This document shows, piece after piece, positions 46,873-57,336 of a stretch of DNA of 64,000 nucleotides. This DNA comes from Rhodospirillaceae bacterium (lineage in GTDB: Bacteria; Pseudomonadota; Alphaproteobacteria; GCA-2721365). Each line of letters begins with the position of its first letter. The stretch's first letter is position 1. The stretch is from positions 18,725-82,724 of the forward strand of contig PBKC01000031.1 of NCBI GenBank assembly GCA_002721365.1, in the 5' to 3' direction. The notes beneath the pieces are model-generated. The model saw only the letters and a list, made by a program, of their open reading frames with translations, was not told the DNA's origin and ran no database searches. The position numbers and the translations under genes were made by a program.

Positions 46873-47454
46873 ATGTCATTGGCGAAGGAAAAGCGGGAAC
46901 TCCGGGCCGTCTGTCTCGCACGCCGGAAGGGCTTCCATATCGAAGCCGGCGACGATGCCGCCCAGGGTCTTGCGGATCAGTTCTTCTCAGTCCTGTCACC
47001 GAAACCCGGCAGCATCATCTCGGGCTACATGGCCATGGGCGAAGAGGTCGCCCCCATGCCGCTGATGATCCGACTGCATGAAAACGGCTATTCTTGTGCC
47101 TTGCCCGTGGTCGAGGAACGAGGTCAGCCGCTGCGTTTTCGGCACTGGCGGCCGGGCGACCCATTGGTTCCCGGCATCTGGGATATCCCCGTGCCGACCG
47201 CTGGTGCGCGGGAGGTGCAGCCCGATCTGATGCTCGTCCCCTTGCTCGCCTTCGACCATGACGGCTATCGCCTGGGTTACGGCGGGGGCTTCTACGACCG
47301 GACCATCGAAGCGCTGAGGGGGCGCGGAACCCTCGCCGTCGGGGTCGCCTACAGTTGCCAGGAAATGGAAGCGGTGCCCCGCGGCCCGCACGACCAGAAG
47401 CTCGACTGGATCGTCACCGAAGCCTATGCCCGCCCTTTCCGGGACCCGAAGTGA
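46873..47454 (+). CDS. fthC: 5-formyltetrahydrofolate cyclo-ligase
   Basis: MSLAKEKRELRAVCLARRKGF; LMLVPLLAFDHDGYRLGYGGGFYDRTIEAL. Confidence 0.93.
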   Translation: MSLAKEKRELRAVCLARRKGFHIEAGDDAAQGLADQFFSVLSPKPGSIISGYMAMGEEVAPMPLMIRLHENGYSCALPVVEERGQPLRFRHWRPGDPLVPGIWDIPVPTAGAREVQPDLMLVPLLAFDHDGYRLGYGGGFYDRTIEALRGRGTLAVGVAYSCQEMEAVPRGPHDQKLDWIVTEAYARPFRDPK

Positions 47455-47479
47455 ACGCAAAACCAATGAACGGTGAATC

Positions 47480-48292
47480 GTGAGGCTGCTTTTCTGCGGA
47501 GACGTCATGGGGCGCTCGGGACGCGACGCCCTGGCGCAGTATCTGCCCGACCTGAAACGGAACCTGGAGCTCGACTTCGTCGTCGTCAACGGCGAGAACG
47601 CGGCTGGCGGGTTCGGCATTACCGCGGCAATCTGCGAGCGTTTCTTCGAGCTGGGCGTCGACGTCATCACCACAGGCAACCACGTCTGGGATCAGCGCGA
47701 GATCATCACCCATTTCGCCCGGGAGAACCGGCTTCTTCGGCCGCACAACTTCCCCGCCGCGACGCCGGGCACGGGCTGTCACGTGTACGAAGCCAACGGC
47801 GGACGCCGGGTCCTGGTGATGAACGTCATGGGACGCCTGTTCATGGACCCGCTGGACGACCCGTTCGCCAGCGTCGATGCCGCCCTGGCCGAATACCGGC
47901 TGGGCGAGAGCATCGATGCGGCGATCATCGACGTCCATGGTGAAGCCACCAGCGAGAAGATGGCGATCGGCCATTTCGTCGATGGCCGCGCCTCGCTCGT
48001 GGTGGGAACTCACACGCACATTCCGACCGCCGATACCATGATCTTCGACAAGGGCACCGCCTATCAGAGCGATGCCGGCATGTGCGGCGACTACAATTCG
48101 GTGATCGGCAGCGTCGCGGCGCCATGGGTCGGCAAGTTCACCAGCAAGATGCCGAGCGGCCGCGTCCCGCCGGCCGAAGGCGAAGGGACACTCTGCGCCG
48201 TGTTCGTGGAAACGGACGACCGTACGGGCCTTGCCCGCCACGCCGCTCCGGTGGTACGCGGTCCGCGTTTGCAGAACCGATGGCCGCTCTGA
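47480..48292 (+). CDS. YmdB family (TIGR00282) metallophosphoesterase
   Basis: MRLLFCGDVMGRSGRDALAQYLPDLKRNLELDFVVVNGENAAGGFGI; TTGNHVWDQREI; VVGTHTHIPTADTMIFDKGTAYQSDAGMCGDYNSVIG. Confidence 0.94.
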   Translation: MRLLFCGDVMGRSGRDALAQYLPDLKRNLELDFVVVNGENAAGGFGITAAICERFFELGVDVITTGNHVWDQREIITHFARENRLLRPHNFPAATPGTGCHVYEANGGRRVLVMNVMGRLFMDPLDDPFASVDAALAEYRLGESIDAAIIDVHGEATSEKMAIGHFVDGRASLVVGTHTHIPTADTMIFDKGTAYQSDAGMCGDYNSVIGSVAAPWVGKFTSKMPSGRVPPAEGEGTLCAVFVETDDRTGLARHAAPVVRGPRLQNRWPL

Positions 48293-48397
48293 CCGTCTGA
48301 CCGAGCCCGGACCAACAACGCCCTATTGCTGCCATAAAACCATGGCAGGTTGCGGCAGATCGACGGGTTTCAGACTATCGGCGACCACCATATCTTG

Positions 48398-48403
48398 TAT
48401 AAT
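48398..48403 (+). promoter_or_regulatory. Consensus -10 (TATAAT) upstream of yebC
   Basis: tatcttgTATAATtcacc, about 38 bp before the yebC start. No good -35 at 17 bp. Confidence 0.4.
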
Positions 48404-48440
48404 TCACCTTCACGCTAACAGGATAGACTGAGATCGCGCG

Positions 48441-49187
48441 ATGGCAGGCCATTCGCAATTCAAAAACATCATGTATCGGAAGGGCGCGCAGGACGCCAAG
48501 CGCGCCAAGGTGTTCACCAAGCTCATCCGCGAGCTGACGACGTCCGCTCGTTCGGGCGCCGACCCGGCGGCCAACCCGCGGCTCCGCTCCGCCATCATCG
48601 CCGCGCGGCAAGCCAATATGCCGAAGGACACCATGGAACGCGCGATCAAGCGCGGCGAAGGCGGCGGTGACGACGTCAATTACGAAGAGATCCGCTATGA
48701 GGGTTATGGCACCGGTGGCGTAGCGGTGATCGTCGAGGCGCTGACCGACAACCGCAATCGCACGGCGTCGGAAGTCCGGGCGGCCTTCAACAAGTACAAC
48801 GGGAATCTCGGCGAGACTGGCAGCGTGAACTTCATGTTCGAGCGTATCGGCCTGATCCGCTACCCGGCATCCACCGCCAGCGCCGACGACATGCTGGAAG
48901 CGGCGGTCGAGGCCGGCGCCGACGACTGCAGCTCTGACGCGGAAAGCCACGAAGTCACCTGCGCTCCGGACAGCTTCAGCGAGGTTCGCGACAGCCTGAG
49001 CGATCGGTTCGGCGACGCCGAGACCGCACGTCTGGAGTGGCGGCCCCTGAACACCATCGAGATCGATGAGGATCAGGCCCAGACCCTGATGAAGATGATC
49101 GAGGTCCTGGAGGACAACGACGACGTCCAGATGGTCTCGGCGAACTACGAAGTGTCCGATGCGGTTCTCCAGAAGCTGAGCGCCTGA
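48441..49187 (+). CDS. yebC: YebC/PmpR family transcriptional/translation regulator
   Basis: [72 protein letters not shown]. Confidence 0.96.
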   Translation: MAGHSQFKNIMYRKGAQDAKRAKVFTKLIRELTTSARSGADPAANPRLRSAIIAARQANMPKDTMERAIKRGEGGGDDVNYEEIRYEGYGTGGVAVIVEALTDNRNRTASEVRAAFNKYNGNLGETGSVNFMFERIGLIRYPASTASADDMLEAAVEAGADDCSSDAESHEVTCAPDSFSEVRDSLSDRFGDAETARLEWRPLNTIEIDEDQAQTLMKMIEVLEDNDDVQMVSANYEVSDAVLQKLSA

Positions 49188-49193
49188 GGAACG

Positions 49194-49712
49194 ATGCGGC
49201 TTATCGGCCTCGATCCGGGGTTGCGGGCGACCGGCTGGGGCATCATCGATGTGCGCGGGACTCGTCTCAGCCACGTCGCCAACGGGCGGGTAACCCCGTC
49301 CCCGGATGCCGAGATCGCCGATCGGCTCGTCGCCCTCTATGACGGTCTGATGGCCGTGATGGACGCTTGGGCCCCCGATCAGGCCGCCGTCGAGGAAACC
49401 TTCGTCAATCGCAATCCGGCTTCGACGCTGAAGCTGGGGCTTGCCCGCGGAATCGCCCTGCTGGTACCGGCGCGGGCCGGAATGCCGGTCGCCGAATATC
49501 CCACCAACCTGGTGAAGAAGGCGGTGGTGGGCGCCGGCCATGCCACCAAGACCCAGATCGGCATGATGGTTCGGACCCTCCTGCCGGCCTGCGAACCTGA
49601 TGGAGAGGACGCCGCCGACGCTCTGGCCGTGGCGATCTGTCACGCCCATCACGCCGGAACCCGCAACCGGTGGGCGCAAGGCGCGGCGCGGGCCGAAAGT
49701 CTCGGCCGATGA
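49194..49712 (+). CDS. ruvC: Holliday junction resolvase RuvC
   Basis: [63 protein letters not shown]. Confidence 0.96.
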   Translation: MRLIGLDPGLRATGWGIIDVRGTRLSHVANGRVTPSPDAEIADRLVALYDGLMAVMDAWAPDQAAVEETFVNRNPASTLKLGLARGIALLVPARAGMPVAEYPTNLVKKAVVGAGHATKTQIGMMVRTLLPACEPDGEDAADALAVAICHAHHAGTRNRWAQGAARAESLGR

Positions 49713-50317
49713 TCGCCAAGCTGCGTGGCCTCCTGGACTCGGTCGGGACGGACTGGGCGGTCATCGATGTGGGCGGCGTCGGCTATCTGGTCTTCTGCTC
49801 CGGCCGGACGCTCCGGTCCCTGCCCGGCCTCGGCGAAACGGCACGGCTGTTCACGGAGACCCATGTCCGCGAAGACCATATCCACCTCTACGGCTTCATC
49901 GACGCGGACGAACGCGCCTGGTTCCGCCTGCTGCAGAAGGTCCAGGGGGTGGGCGCGCGGATGGCCCTGTCGATCCTTTCGGTGCTGTCGCCGGGCCAGA
50001 TCGTCCAGGCGATCGCCGCGGGCGATCGGGCGGCCTTCACCCAGGTGAGCGGGATCGGCCCGCGCACGGCCGCGCGTATCCTGGCCGAACTCAAGGACAC
50101 GGTCGCCAGCCAGGGTTTCCCGGCGTCGACGGACGACGCCGTGACGACGGCACCGAAAGGCGAGCCGGCCAGTGAAGAAGCGGTCTCGGCGCTCGTCAAT
50201 CTCGGCTACGGCCGCAGCGAAGCCTTCGGCGCCGTCGCCGCCGCGAGCCGCAGCCTGGGTGACGACGCCAACCTCGAATCCCTCATCCGCAGCGGCCTCA
50301 AGGAGCTCGCCCGATGA
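49709..50317 (+). CDS. ruvA: Holliday junction helicase subunit RuvA
   Basis: [68 protein letters not shown]. Confidence 0.96.
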   Translation: MIAKLRGLLDSVGTDWAVIDVGGVGYLVFCSGRTLRSLPGLGETARLFTETHVREDHIHLYGFIDADERAWFRLLQKVQGVGARMALSILSVLSPGQIVQAIAAGDRAAFTQVSGIGPRTAARILAELKDTVASQGFPASTDDAVTTAPKGEPASEEAVSALVNLGYGRSEAFGAVAAASRSLGDDANLESLIRSGLKELAR

Positions 50318-51369
50318 CCGAGGACCGCCTCGTCACCGGCGAACGCATCGGCGAGAGCGAGGAAGACCTCAGCGAGCGGACCCTCCGCCCGCAACGCCTC
50401 GGCGACTTCATCGGCCAGGCCCAGGTCCGCGACAACCTCGAGGTCTTCATCAGCGCGGCGCGAAGCCGTGGCGAGGCGCTCGACCACGTGCTGCTGTACG
50501 GCCCGCCGGGGCTCGGCAAGACCACCCTCGCGCAAATCGTCGCGCGTGAGTTGGGCGTCGGTTTCCGCGGCACCGCCGGCCCGGTGATCGCACGACCCGG
50601 CGACCTCGCCGCCCTTCTGACCAACCTCGAACCGCGCGACGTCCTGTTCATCGACGAGATCCATCGCCTCAACCCGGCCGTGGAGGAGATCCTCTACCCG
50701 GCGATGGAGGACTTCCAGCTCGACCTCATCATCGGCGAGGGCCCGGCGGCGCGCTCGGTGAAGATCGACCTGCCGCCCTTCACCCTGGTCGGCGCGACGA
50801 CGCGGTCCGGCCTGATCGGCACCCCGCTCCGCGACCGCTTCGGCATTCCGGCGCGGCTCAACTTCTACGAGCCGGAGGAGCTCGAAGCCATCGTCCGCCG
50901 GGGGGCAGGCGTGCTCGACATGCCGCTTACCGCCGACGGCGCGGCCGAAATTTCGCGCCGCGCCCGCGGCACGCCGCGGATCGCCGGCCGCCTGCTCAGG
51001 CGGGTGCGCGATTTCGCCGCCGTCGCCGGCCACACCGAGATAAACGCCCCGGTCGCCGACGCAGCCCTTCAGCGGCTGGAGGTCGATGCCCAGGGGCTCG
51101 ACGCCATGGACCGGCGCTATCTCGGCTGCATCGCCAATTTCTACGGCGGCGGGCCGGTCGGCATCGAGACCATCGCCGCAGCCCTGTCGGAGCAGCGCGA
51201 CACCCTGGAAGAGGTGATCGAGCCCTATCTGATGCAGCAGGGGCTGGTCCAAAGGACGCCGCGCGGCCGCATGCTGACGCTGGCGGCGTTCGCCCATCTC
51301 GGCGTCACACCGCCGGCCGCGGCAGCCGCGCAACTCGAGCTTCTCGCCGCGGGCGACGATGGCGACTAG
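50314..51369 (+). CDS. ruvB: Holliday junction helicase RuvB
   Basis: [71 protein letters not shown]. Confidence 0.98.
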   Translation: MTEDRLVTGERIGESEEDLSERTLRPQRLGDFIGQAQVRDNLEVFISAARSRGEALDHVLLYGPPGLGKTTLAQIVARELGVGFRGTAGPVIARPGDLAALLTNLEPRDVLFIDEIHRLNPAVEEILYPAMEDFQLDLIIGEGPAARSVKIDLPPFTLVGATTRSGLIGTPLRDRFGIPARLNFYEPEELEAIVRRGAGVLDMPLTADGAAEISRRARGTPRIAGRLLRRVRDFAAVAGHTEINAPVADAALQRLEVDAQGLDAMDRRYLGCIANFYGGGPVGIETIAAALSEQRDTLEEVIEPYLMQQGLVQRTPRGRMLTLAAFAHLGVTPPAAAAAQLELLAAGDDGD

Positions 51370-51839
51370 CCCGGCCGCGGCCGGCGCCGGGCCGCATCGA
51401 CAACGGCGTCCATATCCTGCCGCTTCGGGTCTATTACGAAGACACCGACGCGGCCGGCATCGTCTATCACGCCAATTATCTGCGCTTCGCCGAACGCGCG
51501 CGCACCGAGTTCCTCCGCATGATGGGCGCCAACCATTCCGAGATGCGGGCGGCGACCGGCGCAGCCTTCGCCGTGCGCGACTGCCGCATCGAATACTTCA
51601 TTCCGGCTGTTCTCGACGATGCACTGGAAGTGCGCACCCGCATGCTGGCCGTTTCCGGCGCCACGCTGCGGGCCGAACAGAGCATCTGGCGAGGAGAAAC
51701 CGAAATCGCACGCCTGAACCTGCGGATCGCCTGCATCGGGCCGTCCATGCGCCCGACCCGTGTGCCGCGAGACGTTCGAACGGCGCTGTCCGCCCTGTCC
51801 ACCGCCAGTGAGCCGAGGTCTGAAGAACATGGAGGGTGA
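51359..51839 (+). CDS. ybgC: Tol-Pal-associated acyl-CoA thioesterase YbgC (5' end problematic)
   Basis: Frame with codons at positions divisible by 3: [46 protein letters not shown]. The only ATG near the expected start (51359) is in a different frame. Confidence 0.8.
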
Positions 51840-52554
51840 TGTCGTGAACCAGGTCGTCCTGGGTGGTGCCGGTGGCGATCTGTCGGTCTGGGCGCTGATC
51901 GAGCAGGCGGACATCATCGTCAAGATCGTCATGGCGATCCTGATCCTCGCTTCGATCTGGTGCTGGGCGATCATCTTCGAGAAGTCGATGCGGCTTCGGC
52001 GCCTGAAGAACGAGGCCGAGCGGTTCGAGGAGAGCTTCTGGTCGGGCGGCGCGCTGGACGACCTCTATGACCGCATCGGCAGCCGGCCGAGCCATCCCAT
52101 GGAGCTGATCTTCTCGGTGGCGATGCGCGAATGGAACCTCGCGACCTCCCGCGGCCGGTCCCCGCGCGAGGAGGACGGGCGTACCGGCCTTCAGCAGCGC
52201 ATCGACCGGGTCATGCGCGTCGCCATGAACCGCGAGATCGAAACGATCGAGAAGCATATGGGCTTTCTCGCGACCGTGGGCTCGACCGCGCCCTTCGTGG
52301 GCCTCTTCGGCACGGTCTGGGGAATCATGAACAGCTTTCAGTCGATCGCGCTCACCAAGAACACCTCGCTCGCGGTGGTCGCACCGGGTATCGCCGAGGC
52401 GCTGCTCGCCACCGCGCTGGGCCTGATCGCGGCAATCCCGGCCGTGGTTGCATACAACAAGCTCACGAACGATCTAAGCCGTTACGCCAGTCGCCTGGAA
52501 ATCTTCGCGGACGAGTTCAGCACCCTGATGTCGCGGCAGCTTTCGGAACGCTAA
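51829..52554 (+). CDS. tolQ: Protein TolQ
   Basis: LSVWALIEQADIIVKIVMAILILASIWCWAIIFEK; LATVGSTAPFVGLFGTVWGIMNSF; TALGLIAAIPAVVAYNKL. Confidence 0.96.
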   Translation: MEGDVVNQVVLGGAGGDLSVWALIEQADIIVKIVMAILILASIWCWAIIFEKSMRLRRLKNEAERFEESFWSGGALDDLYDRIGSRPSHPMELIFSVAMREWNLATSRGRSPREEDGRTGLQQRIDRVMRVAMNREIETIEKHMGFLATVGSTAPFVGLFGTVWGIMNSFQSIALTKNTSLAVVAPGIAEALLATALGLIAAIPAVVAYNKLTNDLSRYASRLEIFADEFSTLMSRQLSER

Positions 52555-52558
52555 CCCC

Positions 52559-53002
52559 ATGGGCGCCCCTATCCAGCAGCGAACGTCCCATCGCGGCCGC
52601 TATCGGCCGATGGCCGAGATCAACGTCACGCCGTTCGTCGACGTGATGCTGGTGCTGCTCATCGTCTTCATGGTGACGGCGCCGTTGCTCACCGTCGGCG
52701 TGAAGATCGACCTTCCGGAAAGCGACGCGCCGCCTCTGCCGGGGCAGGACGAGCCGCTGACGGTGTCGATCGATTCAGGCGGTCAGATCTTCGTCCAGGA
52801 AACCCCGGTCGTGATCGAAGAGCTTCCGGCCAAGCTTCGCGCCATCACCGGCGAGAAGCCCGAGACCCGTATCTTCGTCCGTGGCGACCGCAATATCGAT
52901 TACGGCCGCGTCATGCAGGTGATGGGAGCGGTGCGCGCCGCCGGTTTCCCGCGCGTCGCTCTGGTGACCGAACCTGTGATGGCCGGAGCCAAGGAGAGGT
53001 GA
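52559..53002 (+). CDS. tolR: Protein TolR (ExbD family)
   Basis: MAEINVTPFVDVMLVLLIVFMVTAPLLTVGVKIDLPES. Confidence 0.96.
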   Translation: MGAPIQQRTSHRGRYRPMAEINVTPFVDVMLVLLIVFMVTAPLLTVGVKIDLPESDAPPLPGQDEPLTVSIDSGGQIFVQETPVVIEELPAKLRAITGEKPETRIFVRGDRNIDYGRVMQVMGAVRAAGFPRVALVTEPVMAGAKER

Positions 53003-53005
53003 CCC

Positions 53006-54082
53006 GTGCGCAAGGCGGTCATCGCATCAGTCCTTTTTCATGCCGCAGTCTTTCTGGTGATCGCGTTCGGAGGCCTGCCGCTGTTCGAGCGGACCACTGA
53101 GGCCGACTCGGCGATGGTCGTCGATCTTGTCGAAATCGCGCCGACGCGGAACCTGCCGCCGGAACCGGCGCCGACACGCCCTCAGGTCTCGGAAGAGCGT
53201 GTCGCGCCCAAAGCCGGCACGCCCCCCGAGCCCGCGCCGACGCCCGCTAAGGCCCGCCCGGCGCCGGAACCGACACCTCGGGCGTCCGAACCGGCGGTGA
53301 CCGCCGCCGTGCCGCCGCCGACCGCCGAACCTATGTCGCAACCGGACGAAGCGCCCGAGCGCGAAGCACCGCCGCCGCCCCCCCTGCCGCCGGTCGCCGA
53401 GAAGACCCCGGAGCCCGCGCCCAAACCGGCACCGAAGCCAGCACCCAAGCCCGAGGTCGCGGAAGCCAAGCCGGCACCGGAAAAAGCTGCACCCGCGCCG
53501 AAGCCTGACCCCAAGCCGGTCGAGAAGGCTGCCGAAGAGGAAGAGGCGGACCCCTTCGCCCGCGTCATGCAGTCGGTCGAGAAGCTGGAGCCCACCAAGC
53601 GCGAGCCGGAAAAGCAGGAGAAGCCGGCGCCGGCCGATCCTTTCGCTTCGGTCCTTAAAAGCGTGGAGAAGCTGGAGCGGGGCGAGCGCCAGGAAAAGGA
53701 AACCCAGACGGCAGCTGCGTCGGAGTCGGTCATCGCGCGCTCCAACACGCCGTTCCGGGCCGACCAGGCCTTGAGCCAGACCCAGATCGACGCCATCCGC
53801 CAGCAGATCCAGAAGAACTGGAACGTACCGGCCGGGGCCCGGGACGCCGAGAACATGGTGGTCGAAATTCTCGTCCGGCTACGGAGCGATGGAACCGTCC
53901 AGGACGCCGCCGTCGTCGACGACAGCCACAGGATGGATCGCGACCCGTTCTACCGCGCGATGGCGGAGAGCGCGCTGCGCGCGGTGATGATAACCAATCG
54001 GATCAAGAACCTGTCGCCCGATAGCTACGACAGTTGGCGGGAGATGCGGCTTCGCTTCGATCCCAAGGAGATGTTCGGCTGA
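53006..54082 (+). CDS. tolA: TolA-like protein
   Basis: GTG start; TM helix; P/K/A/E-rich central domain; C-terminal [53 protein letters not shown]. Confidence 0.9.
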   Translation: MRKAVIASVLFHAAVFLVIAFGGLPLFERTTEADSAMVVDLVEIAPTRNLPPEPAPTRPQVSEERVAPKAGTPPEPAPTPAKARPAPEPTPRASEPAVTAAVPPPTAEPMSQPDEAPEREAPPPPPLPPVAEKTPEPAPKPAPKPAPKPEVAEAKPAPEKAAPAPKPDPKPVEKAAEEEEADPFARVMQSVEKLEPTKREPEKQEKPAPADPFASVLKSVEKLERGERQEKETQTAAASESVIARSNTPFRADQALSQTQIDAIRQQIQKNWNVPAGARDAENMVVEILVRLRSDGTVQDAAVVDDSHRMDRDPFYRAMAESALRAVMITNRIKNLSPDSYDSWREMRLRFDPKEMFG

Positions 54083-55479
54083 TGAACGACCTCTCGACTC
54101 CCGCTCTGCCTTCCCGCGCCGCTGGCAGGCTCGTCCGCGCCGCCATATCGCGCCTGAAGCGGTTGGCCGCTCCCCTCGCGGTGCTGACTTTCCTCGCCGC
54201 CGGCGTTCAACCGGCGCATGCGGTGCTGGAAATCGATCTCACCCGCGGTCAGGTCGAACCGCTGCCGGTCGCCGTCTCAGCCTTCCATGGCACCACCACC
54301 GGCGAAGCCGCGCTCGGTTCCGACATCGCGTCGGTGATCGAGGCCAATCTGCGCCGTTCGGGATTGTTCCGGCCGATCGATCACGCGGCCTTCCTGCAGA
54401 CGCCGGAAGCCATGCAGGTGCTGCCGCGCTTCGCGGACTGGCGCCAGATCAACGCCCAGGCGCTGGTGACGGGAAGTGTCTCCGAGCTGCCGGACGGTCA
54501 GGTGAGCGTCGAATACCGGCTGTGGGACGTCTTCGCCGAGCAGCATATGGTGGGCCTCCGGCTGTCGACGCCGGCCGAGAACTGGCGGCGTATCGCCCAT
54601 ATCGTCTCGGACTCGATCTACAAGCGGCTGACGGGCGAGGAGGGGGATTTCGACACCCGCATCGTCTACGTCTCGGAAACCGGTCCCGCCGACAACCGCA
54701 TCAAGCGGCTGGCGATCATGGACCAGGACGGCGCCAACCATGAGTTCCTGACCGATGGCCGCCATCTGGTGCTGACGCCGCGATTCTCGCCGACGGTTCA
54801 GGAGATCACCTACCTCTCCTACGTGGAAGGCAAACCGCGCGTCTACCTGTACAACATCGAGAGCGGCAAGCAGGAGGTCATCGGCGACTTCCCCGGCATG
54901 ACCTTCGCGCCGCGCTTTTCGCCCAACGGCAACAAGGTGGTGATGTCGCTGTCGACCGACGGCAATTCGGACATCTATACGATGGATCTCCACACGCGGC
55001 AGGTCGAACGGCTGACCGATCACCCCGCGATCGACACCTCGCCGTCCTATTCTCCCGACGGCAGGCGGATCGTCTTCAATTCCGATCGTGCGGGCCGGCA
55101 ACAGCTTTACGTGCTCGATGCGGCCGGGGGAACGCCCCAGCGGATCAGCTTCGGCGAAGGCCGTTACGCCACGCCGGTGTGGTCCCCGCGCGGCGATCTC
55201 ATCGCCTTCACCAAGATGAACAGCGGCCGTTTCTATATCGGCGTCATGCGACCGGACGGAACCGGAGAACGGCTCGTGGCCGAAGGCTTCCTGGTCGAAA
55301 GTCCCACATGGGCGCCGAACGGCCGTGTTTTGATGTTCTTCCGCGAATTCCCAGGCGACGTGAATGGCAAAGGCAGTTCCGTGCGGCTGTTTACGATCGA
55401 CATTACCGGCCACAATGAAAGGGAAGTCGAAACGCCTCTGGATGCTTCGGACCCGGCGTGGTCTCCCTTGATTCCATAA
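54082..55479 (+). CDS. tolB: Tol-Pal system protein TolB
   Basis: Signal peptide; [31 protein letters not shown]; repeated beta-propeller [11 protein letters not shown] / [16 protein letters not shown]. Confidence 0.97.
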   Translation: MNDLSTPALPSRAAGRLVRAAISRLKRLAAPLAVLTFLAAGVQPAHAVLEIDLTRGQVEPLPVAVSAFHGTTTGEAALGSDIASVIEANLRRSGLFRPIDHAAFLQTPEAMQVLPRFADWRQINAQALVTGSVSELPDGQVSVEYRLWDVFAEQHMVGLRLSTPAENWRRIAHIVSDSIYKRLTGEEGDFDTRIVYVSETGPADNRIKRLAIMDQDGANHEFLTDGRHLVLTPRFSPTVQEITYLSYVEGKPRVYLYNIESGKQEVIGDFPGMTFAPRFSPNGNKVVMSLSTDGNSDIYTMDLHTRQVERLTDHPAIDTSPSYSPDGRRIVFNSDRAGRQQLYVLDAAGGTPQRISFGEGRYATPVWSPRGDLIAFTKMNSGRFYIGVMRPDGTGERLVAEGFLVESPTWAPNGRVLMFFREFPGDVNGKGSSVRLFTIDITGHNEREVETPLDASDPAWSPLIP

Positions 55480-55616
55480 AGCGAAAACACTATGATTCTC
55501 GCCGCTCTACAGAGCGTGTACCTCCTTCCCACCCAATCGGAAAATTCCCAAGTGCGGTCGGCAGTGACTCGACTGTGGTGACTTTTAGCGAACGAACTTT
55601 GCACAGAGGAGTCCGG

Positions 55617-56150
55617 ATGATCCTTCGTTTCTTGGCGGTGCTTTCCACACTGCTGGTTCTTGCGGCCTGCGAAAGCACGCCGGATGAGGGGGCCGTCGCT
55701 GAATCCACCGGGGCCGCCCAGTCGACCCCAGGCGCGGGGTCGAGCGAACGTCCCGCCGTCGTCCAGGAGGAGATGGCCGGCGGCACGTCCGCGATGACGC
55801 CCAGCGAAGAACTGGTGCAGAACGTCGGCGACCGCGTCTTTTACGACTTCGACAGCGCGGTGATCCGCCGCGACGGCGAAGCGACCCTGCAGCGCCAAGC
55901 CCAATGGCTGCGCGCCAATCCGGGCGTTTCGATCATCATCGAAGGCCACGCCGACGAACGCGGCACGCGCGAATACAACCTCGCTCTCGGCGATCGTCGG
56001 GCGACCGCGGCCAAGAACTACCTTGTTTCACTGGGTGTCGATCCGGGCCGTATCACCACGATCAGCTACGGCAAGGAACGTCCCATAGCCACCGGTCACA
56101 CCGAGCAGGCATGGGCGCAGAACCGGGTGGCGGTGACGCTGATCCGCTGA
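55617..56150 (+). CDS. pal: Peptidoglycan-associated lipoprotein Pal
   Basis: Lipobox LVLAAC; RVFYDFDSAVIRRDGEATLQRQAQWLR...IIEGHADERGTREYNLALGDRRATAAKNYLVSLGV. Confidence 0.96.
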   Translation: MILRFLAVLSTLLVLAACESTPDEGAVAESTGAAQSTPGAGSSERPAVVQEEMAGGTSAMTPSEELVQNVGDRVFYDFDSAVIRRDGEATLQRQAQWLRANPGVSIIIEGHADERGTREYNLALGDRRATAAKNYLVSLGVDPGRITTISYGKERPIATGHTEQAWAQNRVAVTLIR

Positions 56151-56165
56151 TTCTGCCAGACTCAG

Positions 56166-56200
56166 GCAGGCATCGGGCCGCGAACCGTCCCGGTGCCTGC
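56166..56200 (+). terminator. 12-bp stem-loop (one G-U pair) after pal
   Basis: gcaggcatcggg (56166-56177) / 11-nt loop / cccggtgcctgc (56189-56200), 15 nt after the pal stop. Confidence 0.5.
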
Positions 56201-56292
56201 GATCCCCAGAAAAGTGCCGCAGTGGCGCTTTCGCCCCATCAGGGGCGCATGACAATGACCATAGACGACCACCGCGTGACGGAGGATATGCC

Positions 56293-57336
56293 ATGACCGG
56301 CCGATCATCGCGAAGTCCTGCCTTGATCTCGGGTCTGCTCGCCATCGGGCTGCTCTGGACGGCCGGTGCGCCCGCGTTCGCCCAGGACCTACAGACCCAG
56401 GTCATCATCGACCGGCTCAATCGTCTCGAGCGCAGCATTTCCGATCTCGAACGTCAGTTCTATCGGGGCGAGGCGCCACCGCCGTCAGCTGCACCCGCGC
56501 CTGTTACGGCCCCTTCGGCCGACGGCGGCACGGGATCGACAGCCGTTGCCGATCACGAACGCCGGATTGCGCGGCTGGAAGAAGAGATCGGTACCCTGAC
56601 GGGCTCGGTAGAAGAGTTCCAGCACGGCCTCAACCGCCTGAACAACAGGCTCGACAAGCTGGTGGCCGACATCGACTACCGGCTAAAGGCGATCGAGAGC
56701 CGCGCCGCCACGGCGCCGGCGCCGATCGCCGGTGCGGACACGGATTCCACCGGGCAGCCGGGCGAAGAGGCGATGACGGAAACGGCAGGCGCCGGCACCT
56801 CGGAGACACCCGAGCCGATGCCGGAAGGCGTGCTGGGGACGATTCCCGCCGACACCGACATCACCGCCGGCGTGACCGAGTCCGAAGCCGGCCCCGAGAC
56901 GCCTGCCGAAGCCGCGGTCGAAGCGGAGACGACGGCCCTCGCTCCCGGCGCTACACCGCAGGAGCAGTACGACCACGCGTTCAACCTGCTGCGACGTGCC
57001 GACTACGACGGCGCGGAGGCCGCCCTGTCGTCCTTCGTCGCCGAGCATCCCGACCTTCCTTTGGCCAGCAACGCCTTTTACTGGCTGGGCGAAGCCTACT
57101 ATGTGCGCCAGAACTACGAGCAGGCGGCGATCACCTTCCTCCGCGGCTACAAGGCCTTCCCGGAGGGCAACAAGGCGCCGGACAGCCTGCTCAAGCTCGG
57201 CATGACGCTCGACAAGCTCGGTAACCAGAACGATGCCTGCGCCACGCTCGACAAGCTCCTTTCCGATTTTCCGGATGCCGCGACCACGATCCGCAATCGG
57301 GCAACGCAGGAGCGCCGGAACATCGGCTGCACGTGA
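56293..57336 (+). CDS. cpoB: Tol-Pal system protein YbgF / CpoB
   Basis: Signal peptide; coiled coil; C-terminal TPR region EQYDHAFNLLRRADYDGAEAALSSFVAEHPDLPLASNAFYWLGEAYYVRQNYEQAAITFLRGYKAFPEGNKAPDSLLKLG. Confidence 0.94.
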   Translation: MTGRSSRSPALISGLLAIGLLWTAGAPAFAQDLQTQVIIDRLNRLERSISDLERQFYRGEAPPPSAAPAPVTAPSADGGTGSTAVADHERRIARLEEEIGTLTGSVEEFQHGLNRLNNRLDKLVADIDYRLKAIESRAATAPAPIAGADTDSTGQPGEEAMTETAGAGTSETPEPMPEGVLGTIPADTDITAGVTESEAGPETPAEAAVEAETTALAPGATPQEQYDHAFNLLRRADYDGAEAALSSFVAEHPDLPLASNAFYWLGEAYYVRQNYEQAAITFLRGYKAFPEGNKAPDSLLKLGMTLDKLGNQNDACATLDKLLSDFPDAATTIRNRATQERRNIGCT

